A stretch of DNA of 64,000 bases from JAFDZV01 sp048594725 (GTDB lineage: Bacteria; Bacteroidota; Ignavibacteria; OLB7), in assembly GCA_048594725.1 (NCBI GenBank), contig JBMDXA010000091.1:1-64000 (forward strand). The letters run 5' to 3'. Shown here piece after piece: positions 44,555 through 53,900 of the stretch; within the stretch, counting starts at the first letter, position 1; every line of letters starts with the position of its first letter. A program made the position numbers and the translations under genes. The notes under the pieces were generated by a model. It did no database searches, was not told where the DNA came from, and saw only the letters and a program-made list of their open reading frames with translations.

Positions 44555-45637
44555 TTAAAGTTCTTGGAGTTCGGTGATCTTCAGGGTGCTGCCGGGGCGC
44601 ACCTGGAGGATGCCGGAGGTTATCACCGTGTCGCCGGGGGTCAGCCCGTCGGTGATCTGGATGCTGCTGGCGGTGCGGGAACCTATCACCACTTTTCTGG
44701 ACTCGGCCTTTCCCTCCTTGGAGACGAAGACGCTCGCCCCCTCAAGTTCCGGAATCAGTGCCTGGGTGGGGACCATCAGGGCGTCGTCGGCGCTCTTGAG
44801 CACCAGGCCGATCTGGGCGAACGCTCCGGGGAAGATGGTGCCGCCGGAGTTCTGGCAGAGGGCGCGCACCTGGAGTGTGCGGGTGGTCTGGTCGATACGA
44901 GGCTCCACCGCATAGACATTACCGGTGTAGTCCTTGTCCGATCCCTGGATCTTGAAGGTGATCTTGTTGCCGGGGCGGACCAGGCTGTAATACTTCTCCG
45001 GCACCGAGAAATCGATCTTCACCGGGTTGATGCTATGCAGGCTGGCGATCTTGGTGGTGGGGGATACATAGCTCCCCTCGCTCACATAGCGGAGCCCGAT
45101 GGTGCCGGCGAACGGGGCACGGATCTCCGTCTTGGCGATCTGCGCCTTGATGAGGTTGATCTCCGAGACGGCGGTGTTCAGCTCGTTCAGGGCCACATCG
45201 TACTCGGCCTCGCTGATGGCGGCGCGCTCGCGCAGGGCGCGCTGGCGGGTTTCCTTTGCTGCGGCGAGCTCCTTGCGGTAGACCGCCCGTTCCAGCTGTG
45301 CGCGGAGATCGGCGTCGTTGATCTTTATCAGCAGCGCCCCCTTGCTCACGTTGGCCCCTTCCCGGAACAGGATGCGGGTGATCTTTCCCGGCACCTCGCT
45401 CTGAAGGTCCACCTGCTCGTTCGGTGCCACCGTTCCGGTCACCAGAATACGGTCGTCCAGGGTCGATTGCTGGAGCACATAGGCTTTCACGTTCACCGGG
45501 CCGCCACCGCCCCCCCTTCCCCTGGAGGGAGCCGGGGCCGAGCTGGCGGAGGAGGAGAGAAGCTTCGGAAGGGCCAGCCCGGCAAGAACCGCCAGGGCCA
45601 CCAGTCCGATCGTGATACGTTTCGCTCGTATAGTCAT
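44555..45637 (-). CDS. RND efflux periplasmic adaptor (membrane fusion protein)
   Basis: A 360-residue adaptor. The start MTIRAKRITIGLVALAVLAG at 45637 gives an N-terminal membrane or signal segment, followed by a Gly-rich linker. Domain order is that of AcrA/MexA: lipoyl half (TVAPNEQVDLQSEVPGKITRI, EGANVSKGALLIKIND), alpha-hairpin (about 105-165), second lipoyl half (KTEIRAPFAGTIGLRYVSEG), beta-barrel (VKIDFSVPEKYYSLVRPG), and membrane-proximal domain (ITDGLTPGDTVITSG). It links the permease, encoded 15 bases downstream, to an outer-membrane channel. First gene of the operon. Confidence 0.93.
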   Translation of the reverse strand: MTIRAKRITIGLVALAVLAGLALPKLLSSSASSAPAPSRGRGGGGGPVNVKAYVLQQSTLDDRILVTGTVAPNEQVDLQSEVPGKITRILFREGANVSKGALLIKINDADLRAQLERAVYRKELAAAKETRQRALRERAAISEAEYDVALNELNTAVSEINLIKAQIAKTEIRAPFAGTIGLRYVSEGSYVSPTTKIASLHSINPVKIDFSVPEKYYSLVRPGNKITFKIQGSDKDYTGNVYAVEPRIDQTTRTLQVRALCQNSGGTIFPGAFAQIGLVLKSADDALMVPTQALIPELEGASVFVSKEGKAESRKVVIGSRTASSIQITDGLTPGDTVITSGILQVRPGSTLKITELQEL

Positions 45638-46033
45638 ACGCTCACTCTGAGTATGGGGTAGATATGCCTGAAAATCGATGGAGGGATATCCGGGAACAGG
45701 CCGGGGTGATATCCGCTCGGATTGTATCACAGACGCATGTCCGTGTTGATAATTATCGTAGAAAGATCGTGAACCGGGGATAAAGATCCCCGTTCCCCCT
45801 TGGTACCAACTAGTAGCGGCCATATCGGGCGCGGAGGGATGCCGGCCGCGGCGGATGGAAATGCGGGTTGCGGAACCGGAGATGGTAGCTGATCCATCCC
45901 ATCGTACCCTGGAATGCCGGTACTGGAATCCGGGGTGATCCGCGGTACGTTCAGGGAGGTCGGGAAGCCGTATCAGCATTAGTGCCGCCAAAGCCAGTTC
46001 GGTTCCATGGCATACCCGTGCCCGCCATACGGC
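45638..46033. other. upstream region of the efflux operon with a perfect palindrome
   Basis: GATAATTATC (45748-45757) is a 10-bp palindrome about 110 bases before the adaptor start and stands out in GC-rich surroundings; it could be an operator. CGGGGA-TAAAGA-TCCCCG (45775-45792) is a nearby hairpin. I see no gene here. Confidence 0.35.
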
Positions 46034-46068
46034 GAATGCCCCGTACCAGGGTGTGGTACGGGGCATTC
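46034..46068 (-). terminator. 15-bp gene-end hairpin of the T9SS protein gene
   Basis: GAATGCCCCGTACCA (46034-46048) pairs perfectly with TGGTACGGGGCATTC (46054-46068) around a 5-base loop, 37 bases after the stop codon of the gene at 46105. It is very stable but has no U-tract on the minus strand. Confidence 0.6.
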
Positions 46069-46104
46069 TGTGCGGAGCCCGTTCGGGACGGTATGTATGA
46101 GCCC

Positions 46105-47706
46105 CTAGCGGGTCACTGCAAAACGGATGGTGCCGGTGCGGCCCCCCTCCTCCACCAGCGCGAAGTAGAGCCCGGCGGGAAGGGTGGCGGCATCCACGTT
46201 CTCTTCATAGGTTCCGGCGCCCCGGTTCCCCAGATCGCGTCTCATCACGGTCTCCCCCAGGGTGTTGGTGATCCGGAGCGTGGCGTTGCCGCGTCCGGCC
46301 AGGGTCATCCGGATCGTGGTATGGTCCCCGGCCGGGTTCGGGGCCGCCGACATGCTCATGCCGGTCTCCGCCGCCGGTGCTTCCGGCGCCGATGCCGGGA
46401 CCGAAGCAAAGCTGCCGTTGATGTAGTAATCATCCAGCAGCCTGGTGATAATGTTCTCGAACTGGGACATGGCTGCCGCACCATCCGGAACTCTCGTCGC
46501 ATGGCGGCCGCCGCCCTTGCCGGTGGTTTTGGTAGTGGAGGGAATCGAATCCAGCACCACATACGCCACTGTGAAGTAGGCGGTATCGCCGGGGTGCATG
46601 GAGAAGGTGGTGCTTCCCAGCAGTGTCCGTTTGTCGCCGATAGCGTTGGAACCATCGGCCTTGGTGCCGGTGGTCATGAATTCATAGCGTTGTCCGGAGA
46701 TGGAGGGATCGGTTTCGATGATCCAGTCCGGGAACGCTCCCACCCTCCCCTCGGTCCGGTAGCTCATCCGATTGTTCATATCGACAAATCCGTTGGCATC
46801 GGTCATCGGAGCCTCGATGATCGTCATGCCGAGTGCGCCGAACTGGCTCATGGCAAGATCGTCCCAGACGTACGCGGCGCGAAGTTCAGGCCGTTCGGCG
46901 TAATACCGGGTGCGGTCATTGTCGGGCATGCCTATCTCGGGATCGCTGACCTGTGCGGCCACGCAATCATGGAGCGTATCGGAGGAGGTATTGACGATCT
47001 GGTATTGGATGAGCACCACCGGGGCATAGAGGCCATCGGCCCAGCCAAGGGTGTTCTGCTGGATTTCGAGTCCCAGCGGAAATCCCAGGCGGGTGCTGTC
47101 GCGTCGTTCGTAGACATCAAGATCTCTATCGTCGAAGCGGGAAACGATCTGTTCATCGGCGCCGGGGATGAACGCGGGGGCGGAATGGAGCCCCTGGGTG
47201 TTCCGTTGATGCACGTCCGGTTCAAAGAGCCCCGGCTGCATCGGCGTTGCGCTTGTGCCGCTTGCCAGCCAGAGAGGCCAGGCGGGCTCGGTGCCGGGCA
47301 TATGTTCGCCGGTGGAACGGTTGAACTCCTCGGAATTGTACATGGAGGGCCGGGTGCCGAGCGAATCGGCGTAATACTCGCTGGGAACAGCCCAGCTTGC
47401 CCCGGAATTCGGATTGCAGGTGATGAAGGTCAGGGGGCGGAGCGAGCCATCCACCATCTTCCGGGCACCGAACCAGAGCCCCGCGCCGAAGATATAGGCC
47501 TTGCCGCTACCGCGGGGATAGGTGAATCCGCTATTCCCCCTTGCAACATCCAATCCGAACATGCCGTAGTTGCTGCTGAAGAATTCCACCTTCCCGACCT
47601 TGTTCTCCTGGTTCAGGAATTTCCGCCAGACCGGCTGTGCCGTTGTCGTCGCCGTCGCCGCGATCAATGCCAGTCCCGTGCATGCTGCTGCTAGTTGTGT
47701 ACGCAT
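46105..47706 (-). CDS. T9SS-sorted secreted protein of unknown function
   Basis: 533 residues. Signal peptide MRTQLAAACTGLALIAATATTTAQP. The central part is not a domain I can name; it contains IFGAGLWFGARK, VLIQYQIVNTSSDTLHDC (DUF11-like beta domain) and FSMHPGDTAYFTVAYVVLDS, a pattern seen in repeat-poor secreted proteins of Bacteroidota/Chlorobi. The last 80 residues are a T9SS sorting domain (AAPNPAGDHTTIRMTL, LRITNTLGETVMRRDL, LPAGLYFALVEEGG). It lies 144 bases after the lipoprotein gene on the same strand. Confidence 0.8.
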   Translation of the reverse strand: MRTQLAAACTGLALIAATATTTAQPVWRKFLNQENKVGKVEFFSSNYGMFGLDVARGNSGFTYPRGSGKAYIFGAGLWFGARKMVDGSLRPLTFITCNPNSGASWAVPSEYYADSLGTRPSMYNSEEFNRSTGEHMPGTEPAWPLWLASGTSATPMQPGLFEPDVHQRNTQGLHSAPAFIPGADEQIVSRFDDRDLDVYERRDSTRLGFPLGLEIQQNTLGWADGLYAPVVLIQYQIVNTSSDTLHDCVAAQVSDPEIGMPDNDRTRYYAERPELRAAYVWDDLAMSQFGALGMTIIEAPMTDANGFVDMNNRMSYRTEGRVGAFPDWIIETDPSISGQRYEFMTTGTKADGSNAIGDKRTLLGSTTFSMHPGDTAYFTVAYVVLDSIPSTTKTTGKGGGRHATRVPDGAAAMSQFENIITRLLDDYYINGSFASVPASAPEAPAAETGMSMSAAPNPAGDHTTIRMTLAGRGNATLRITNTLGETVMRRDLGNRGAGTYEENVDAATLPAGLYFALVEEGGRTGTIRFAVTR

Positions 47707-47850
47707 GATTGAGTTTTCCCGTGTATCGTGATCTTCTGTTGTTGCTGTATTCGAAGGCCTTCTGAGGTACCGGTCTCGTACAAGGAACGATCTGCTGTTC
47801 GCTTGTTCTCACCGGGCGCGGCATTTTTTCAGTTATTTAACAGGCTGTTT

Positions 47851-48498
47851 TTACGGATTTTTTAATTGCAGGCGAAACGCCCCGCGATCCACGTTTACGA
47901 CCGTGTCGGTGGAGGGACTATACCCCTTGAATTCGAACGTCCCCACCATCACTTTTCGCTCCTCGTCGATTTTTACCACGCGTACCGAGCCGGCCGAACG
48001 CTCCGTTCCGGTGCTGTAGGATTCCGGATATCCGGCATTGATCCGCCTGTCGTAGGAGGCGCCATATTTCGGCGGTATGGTGGAGTCGAACTGTTTGGGC
48101 GCGGAATATTGCGCGTTGAAGACGTAGGTGCCGGTATCCCGTACCGCATCCATGCGAAGGGAGATCACTTCGTAGTCGCGCGTATTCAGGCCGGCACGGG
48201 TTGCCTGGATCGTCAGATAATATCCCTGCGCTGTGCGGCGGTTATGAAAGATGGGGCGGAGAACCTCCGTGGTGAAAGCCGTTTCGCTTCCGTTCACGAT
48301 GGCAAAAATCGAATCTCCCGGAGCCTCGATAAATCCGGGAGATGAGACGATCGAATCGATATTGATGACTATCTCCCTGCGGGGAGTATCGATGCCGAGC
48401 GGATCGCCGCAGGAGCAGAGGGGAAGAATAGTGGCGGCCAGCGCCACTGCTCCGAGCATCGTCCTGCGCAGCCGGGATGCAATGCTGATGTTCTTCAT
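47851..48498 (-). CDS. lipoprotein of unknown function, ECF operon
   Basis: 215 residues; lipoprotein signal with a basic N-terminus (RLRRTMLGAVALAATILPLCSC, lipidated Cys30 most likely). The mature part is beta-rich (SIFAIVNGSETAFTTEV, YYLTIQATR, VMVGTFEFKGYSPSTDT, DRGAFRLQL) and resembles, in its closing GTFEF and GAFRL strands, small Bacteroidota lipoproteins grouped as DUF6252; that link is tentative. It starts 15 bases after the anti-sigma/barrel gene, so the two are probably co-transcribed. Confidence 0.7.
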   Translation of the reverse strand: MKNISIASRLRRTMLGAVALAATILPLCSCGDPLGIDTPRREIVINIDSIVSSPGFIEAPGDSIFAIVNGSETAFTTEVLRPIFHNRRTAQGYYLTIQATRAGLNTRDYEVISLRMDAVRDTGTYVFNAQYSAPKQFDSTIPPKYGASYDRRINAGYPESYSTGTERSAGSVRVVKIDEERKVMVGTFEFKGYSPSTDTVVNVDRGAFRLQLKNP

Positions 48499-48513
48499 GA
48501 ATATTCCTCGCGA

Positions 48514-49881
48514 TTAAAATCCGATCGCAAATCCGAGGTGCGCGTTCAGGTTGGTGCTCGTATAGATCTGGCCGCTCTGCTCGGTCCAGAGGAACCAGGA
48601 GGAGAGTCCTCCCTGTAATGCCAGCATATCCACCGGCCGGTATTCCAGGTTCAGCCCGAAGGTGCCGAGAGGGCCCAGCAGATCGGAGCCGGTGAGCGCC
48701 GCCCCGGCGCCGAACTCCAGGCCGCCGGAGAGCGCATGGGTGCGGAACAGATCCGAGCCGAGCAGAACGCGCCCGTAGCGGACCGTGGGGGACTGTTCGA
48801 TCTGGAGATCGACGGCGCGCCCCGGCTGGCCGCTGTGGTAGACCTGCGAGAACTGCGTCTCGCCGATGCTGGCCCCAAGCTCCATGGAGGAGAAGGGGGA
48901 ATCCTCGCCGCTGAACCGGTAGCTGACGAACAGGTCGCGATCGAACAGGATGCTGCGGCTGCCGTTGAGGCCATAGACTCGGGGGAGGGAAAGCCGGAAG
49001 TGATCGCGCATCCCGGCCTGCCAGGGGCCCACTCCCCCATCCTCGGCACCATACTGGCTCAGAAGCGAGGCGCCGCTGGAAACCGCCTGGGCGTTTCTAT
49101 CGGGCCGGGGGGCCGCTGCCGGGGCCTGCGGACGGCTCATGGCAAGGGTCTGCGGCGCAACCGGCGTGATCTCCGGTGCCGAGGGCTTTTCCGGCTCTGC
49201 CGGGAGGGATGACTGTCCGCGCAGGAGAGGCTCGTTCACGGCAGCCGGCGTGCTGGCCGGAGAGATGATTCTCTGCCGGCGCGGGGCCGCCGTTGTGCCG
49301 TTGCGGGTTCCGGCCTGCTCTCTCGAGCGAAGCTCGGCGATCTGCGCCAGCGCCTCCCGATGCTCCCGGGCAAGCGATGCCAGTTGCGCGCGTGCTGCTG
49401 CCAGCGAGTCCCCCATGCCGGCAACGATCATCGTCTCCGATGCCCTGGCGTCCGGCTTCTGTTCCGTTGTGATGGTTCCTTGTGTGGTATCGTGCCAGAG
49501 CAGATAACCGGTTCCCACGCCGAGCGCCACCAGCATGATCCCGAACAGGATATTGCGGAGCCAGAGCGCGGAGAACCCTGCGGCGGCAGCGGGGAACACC
49601 ACCGGTGGTATCCCTGCGGGAGCGGCGCCCGCCGGGGAGGGGGGGGGGCCTCCGAATTCGCTGTCGATAGCGCTCAGCCCCGCCAGGATGCCGGCATCGG
49701 CGGCGGGTGGCGGGGTGATGCTGCCGGTCATGGCGGAGAACGCACGCGACATTCTGATCTGTTGCAGGAGCATGCCGCGCCGTTCCGGGGAAACGGCCAG
49801 CACGTGCATCAGCTCGGCCACCCTGGTTTCGTCCTGGAGGTCGCCGTTCAGTAGTGCGGTTATCTCTTCGTTGATGCTCAT
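48514..49881 (-). CDS. anti-sigma-like protein fused to a predicted outer-membrane beta-barrel
   Basis: 455 residues from the ATG at 49881. Residues 1-55 (MSINEEITALLNGDL, RVAELMHVLAVSPERRGMLL) resemble the cytoplasmic sigma-binding segment of anti-sigma factors. One membrane helix lies at about 106-129 (LWLRNILFGIMLVALGVGTG). Then come a heptad-like region at about 155-190 (AARAQLASLAREHREALAQI), a Pro/Ala-rich linker to about 284, and a beta-strand-rich end (285-455: DLFVSYRFSG, SSMELGASIGE, GGLEFGAGAAL, FGLNLEYRP, LNAHLGFAIGF) finishing in Phe like an outer-membrane-protein beta-signal. It follows the ECF sigma gene by 82 bases. It may link the outer membrane to sigma release directly; inference. 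Confidence 0.68.
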   Translation of the reverse strand: MSINEEITALLNGDLQDETRVAELMHVLAVSPERRGMLLQQIRMSRAFSAMTGSITPPPAADAGILAGLSAIDSEFGGPPPSPAGAAPAGIPPVVFPAAAAGFSALWLRNILFGIMLVALGVGTGYLLWHDTTQGTITTEQKPDARASETMIVAGMGDSLAAARAQLASLAREHREALAQIAELRSREQAGTRNGTTAAPRRQRIISPASTPAAVNEPLLRGQSSLPAEPEKPSAPEITPVAPQTLAMSRPQAPAAAPRPDRNAQAVSSGASLLSQYGAEDGGVGPWQAGMRDHFRLSLPRVYGLNGSRSILFDRDLFVSYRFSGEDSPFSSMELGASIGETQFSQVYHSGQPGRAVDLQIEQSPTVRYGRVLLGSDLFRTHALSGGLEFGAGAALTGSDLLGPLGTFGLNLEYRPVDMLALQGGLSSWFLWTEQSGQIYTSTNLNAHLGFAIGF

Positions 49882-49963
49882 TGGGTTATCGGGATTTCGG
49901 TTCACCGGATCTTCTCTGTCAGGCTTTACGGCCGGGTATGCATGGGGGGGAGGGGTTCGCAAA

Positions 49964-50518
49964 TCAGATTTTTCCGCCGAGCAGAGGCCCCAGAATTTTC
50001 TGGAGCGCCTGTTTGGCGCGGTAGATCCGGTTCTTCACCACATCGTGCGTTACGTCCAGTTGGCGTCCTATCTCTTCATAGCTGTATCCTTCCAGTTCGA
50101 ACAGGAGGAACGCTTCGCGGTATTGCGGCGCTATCGCCATCAGAGCCTGTTGCAGATGAGCGTTGGTATCGGCGGCTGTTTCATCCGGCGAGTAGATCAC
50201 ATCGATCTTCTCATCCATGGAGGTAAGGCGTTTCCTCTCCCGTAATGCGCTGATGCAGCGGGTACGGGCCACCGTCACCAGATATCCCCGGACGTTGTAC
50301 ATCACCTGCCCCTCGCGGCATGCGCGGTAGAAACGGATGAAGACATCCTGGTAGATATCGGACGCGGCGTCTTCATCGCCGAGCATCAGCAGGCAGAAAC
50401 GGTAGATACGCCCCTTGTACCGCTCGAAGAGCGTGGTAAAGGCGGCATGGTCTCCTTTGCCTGCCTGCTCGGCAAGAAGCTGATCGTCATGCGTGGTCTG
50501 GCGCACTGTAGCAATCAC
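49964..50518 (-). CDS. ECF RNA polymerase sigma factor
   Basis: 184 residues; two-domain sigma-70 of the extracytoplasmic-function type. Region 2: FTTLFERYKGRIYRFCLLML, then ASDIYQDVFIRFYR and VRGYLVTVARTRCISALR. Region 4: AIAPQYREAFLLFELEG, YSYEEIGRQLDVTHDVVKNR, IYRAKQALQKIL. Region 3 is absent, as expected. The start is a GTG at 50518, supported by GAGGA at 50528-50532, nine bases upstream. First gene of a minus-strand unit with the anti-sigma/barrel protein and a lipoprotein. Confidence 0.93.
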   Translation of the reverse strand: MIATVRQTTHDDQLLAEQAGKGDHAAFTTLFERYKGRIYRFCLLMLGDEDAASDIYQDVFIRFYRACREGQVMYNVRGYLVTVARTRCISALRERKRLTSMDEKIDVIYSPDETAADTNAHLQQALMAIAPQYREAFLLFELEGYSYEEIGRQLDVTHDVVKNRIYRAKQALQKILGPLLGGKI

Positions 50519-50644
50519 ACAAAGCTTTCCTCAGTATCCTGATGAGCGTGGGATTTCGAGTTGTACTACAGGAACGGCGATGCCGGGGGAAGTTCTCACC
50601 GCTTCATGAATTTTTCCGGGCGGCTCCGCACCAGGGGGGAATAT

Positions 50645-50671
50645 CACGCAAAGGCGCGAAGCCGCAACGAG
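50645..50671 (+). repeat. dispersed CACGCAAAGGCGC-type repeat
   Basis: CACGCAAAGGCGCGAAGCC followed by GCAACGAG resembles the left arm of the inverted repeat at 37218 (shared CACGCAAAG, GCCGC and GGCGC blocks in changed order). No exact complementary arm is visible nearby. The rest of the 389-base gap between the sigma factor and DUF4175 genes holds only the terminator at 50839. Confidence 0.5.
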
Positions 50672-50838
50672 ACGCCGGGAAGAACGGGACGTGATGGCGC
50701 CGTTGGCCGCCGCGATAATCCCGAGGATTCTCTCCCCGGGGATTGCCGCTATCGGAACGGAATATAGCGCTCCGGCACCATGGCGGGCCAGACAATGAGA
50801 TGCAGGAGAGGATGGCCGGGGCAGAGCGCGGGCCGGCA

Positions 50839-50873
50839 TAAAAAAAGGGAGATCCGCGTTGTGCGGATCTCCC
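50839..50873 (-). terminator. rho-independent terminator of the DUF4175 gene
   Basis: GGGAGATCCGC (50847-50857) pairs with GCGGATCTCCC (50863-50873) around a 5-base loop; seven A on the plus strand give the U-tract on the minus strand. It lies 35 bases after the stop. Confidence 0.92.
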
Positions 50874-50907
50874 CTGCCGGTCCCGGTTCGTGCAACCGTG
50901 GAGCGTG

Positions 50908-53900
50908 TTATTCCTGCGTTCCCGCCGCGCCGCCGCGTCCCAGCGCCTCGAAGTAGCGGCGGATCATATACTCGTAATCCTTGGTATATCCCTGCTCGCG
51001 TCCCTGCAGTCCGTCGCGACCGTTCTGCGTGCGGTCGCTATTGGGGAGCCGGAGTTCCGGGGGGCTCTGGCGCACCACATCCACGCCCGGCTTCGACTCG
51101 CGTTCCTTCTCGAAATCCCGTTCCCGCTGCGAGCGGGTGGCATCCAGCAGGCGGCTGAGAATCCGTTCCTGGCGCTGCATCGTCTCGGGGCTCACCTGAC
51201 CGGAGCCCATATCGGAGAGCACCTCTTCGATCTCCTTGGCGGCGCGTTCCAGATCGCCCAGCATATTCTTGCGGGTTCCTCCCGATTCGCGCAGCTCCTT
51301 GTTGAGATCTTCGATCGATTTCTTCACATCCTGCTGCTGGCGCGCGAGCCGCCGCATTTCCGGACCATCTCCCTCCGATCCATCCTCGCCGTTCGCACCA
51401 TTCTTGCCGTTCTTTCCCTTCCCCTTGCCATCCTTTCCATTCTGCCCCTCTTTTCCCTCTCCTTCCTGTCCCTCACCCTCCTGGCCCTGTCCCTGCTGCT
51501 GCCCCTGCCCCTGCATGGCCTGGTTGATCATCTGCTGCTGGGCGGCGGCCTGCTGGAGACGCTGCTGCATCGACATGCCCATCCCCATTCCCTGCCCCTG
51601 TCCCTGGCCGTTCTGCATCTGCTGGATGGCCTCGGCCATCATCTTGGCGGCGTTGTTCATGGAGCTCATGGCCCCTCCCTCCTGCTGTCCTGCCCTGGAG
51701 CCGTTGCGCTGTTCAAGCGACTGGGTTGCCCCCTGCATCTGCTGGATGGCATCCCCCATTTCCTTTCCCATCTCCGGGGTCACCGCAAAGCTCTTCTGTC
51801 CCAGATTCATCATCTGGTCGGCGATGTTCTCCATCTGCTCCTTCATCTGCGACTGCTGCTGGGCCAGATCGCGGAACTGCTGGCTGTTCGGCTGGGTCTG
51901 CTCGGTCTGGTTCTTCAGATCCTCCTGGCGCTTGGAGAGATCCACCAGATCCTGCAACGCCTTCTTCATCTTGTTGGTCACGTTCTTCTGACTGTTCTCC
52001 TGCATCTTCTTCTTGACGGCCTGCATCTTCTGCTTGAAGTTCTCGGCCGACTGTTTTGCCTCCTGCCCCTGTTGCTGCGCCTCCTGCATCTCCCCCTGGT
52101 CCATCTTCTCTCCGGCCTGCTCCATCGGTTCCTGGGGCCCGTTCTGTTCCAGGCTCTGCTGCGCCTGCTGCATCTCCTTGACGGGCATCTCCTCCTGCTC
52201 CCCCATCTGCTTTGCGAGTTCGGCGGCCTCCTTCTTCATCTCCTCGGCATCCTTTGCCAGATCCCGCTGCCGCTCGGCGAGCGCCTGCTGCATCCCCTTG
52301 TCGGCGGGCTCGGTTTCCTTCATCTGCTGGTTGAGCCGTTCCTGCTGGGTTGCCAGTTCCTCGGCGCGGCGGATCATCTCATCCACCTTCTGCTCGGTCT
52401 GCATCCGCTTCAGGATGTTCATCGTCCGCTCGATCGACTGGCGGAACTGCTCCTCGTTGAACTTGTAGTTCTTCATGGCCTCGGCCAGCTGCTCCGGGGT
52501 CATCTTCTCCATCTCCTGCTGCATCTTGCGCATCTGCTCCATCAGTTCGGGATTGCGCATCTCCTGGAAGAGTTTCTGAAGCTCCGAGTATTTCTCCAGC
52601 GTCTCCGGGGAGATGGCCTTGGCCTGCTGGAGTTTTTCGGTGACCTGCTTCAGGTTCTCGGCGACCTGCTGGAGCTTCTCCTGCATCTGCTGGTGCTGCT
52701 GCATCATCTGCTGGAGCTTCTGCTTGTCCTGCCAGCCGGCCTGCTGCTTGTTCTGCGCAAGCTGCTTCATCAGCTCGCGGTTCAGCTCATCCATCTCCTT
52801 GCGTGCATCCTGGGCCTGCTTCAGCACCTTCTCCAGATCGGCATTGGCCTGGGTCTGCCCCTGTTCCGCCTCTCTGAGCACCTCCTCGAGCGAGGGGAAG
52901 CGGAGCTTGATAAGCCCCGTGCGGGCCATCTTCGGGCCGGACACGATATCGTTGTCGTACACCTCGAAGTAGAGTTCCACCTCATCCTCCGGTACCATGT
53001 CCATATCGGTCATGTTCCAGATATAGGGCACCTCCGCCGCCGTTCCCGTTCCGCGCGGGATGGGGATGGTGTGGGGCTTGAAGTCCTTCATCGGCGGGGC
53101 GTACTTGCTGGCCGCCAGGCGGTACATGATGCGCAGGCGGGAGAAGCCGTAATCGTCGGCGATGCGCACCTGCGTGGGGAGGAGCATCGTCTGGTCGATA
53201 TCGGCCGATCCCTGCGGCTGCACCAGCGCGATGGACGGGGGGCCATCAACCGAGACCCCCATGCTGTACTGCACCGGGGAGATGTTGCCGATCCCCTCCG
53301 GCGATACCAGCTCGATGTAGTAGCTGCCATCGCGGGAGAGACGGAACCCGCCCGTTGCGGATGTGCCGTCGATCTTCATGGGGATGCGGACCGTATCGTA
53401 GGATGCCGGCGGGGCCGAGGCCGCCTCCAGCGAGGCCAGCCTGACGGTACGGGGGAAGAGCTGCACGATGTTCGCCTTCGCCGGCTCGATGTTCGTAGTG
53501 ATCTGAATGTTCACCGCCGACCCGCGCATGCCGCTTACATCGCCGACGTTGTCCGGGAGGCGCTCCAGTCCCCGCCCGGTGTAGGAGGGGGAGCTGAGCG
53601 TGGCGCGGAGCAGGCGGATGTCCGGGCGTTCCACCACGGTGAATGTATGCTCGGGTGTGCGTACCGGGCCGGAGGAGGCGCTGTAGACCGTGGTGGCCTT
53701 GATCGCCGGAAGGGTATGGCGGAAGTTCCCGGCCGAGTCGATACGGATCTCCACTTCCTCCGGGGCCGCCTCTCCGCTCTGAAGCGAAAGTTTCACCGTG
53801 CGCGGAGGAATGCCCGCCGCATGCACCACGATCTCGGCCGAATCCCCCCGGACCAGCCGCCGGTCACCGGGGGCGATCGTAAGGGTGAACGGGGCGGGCG

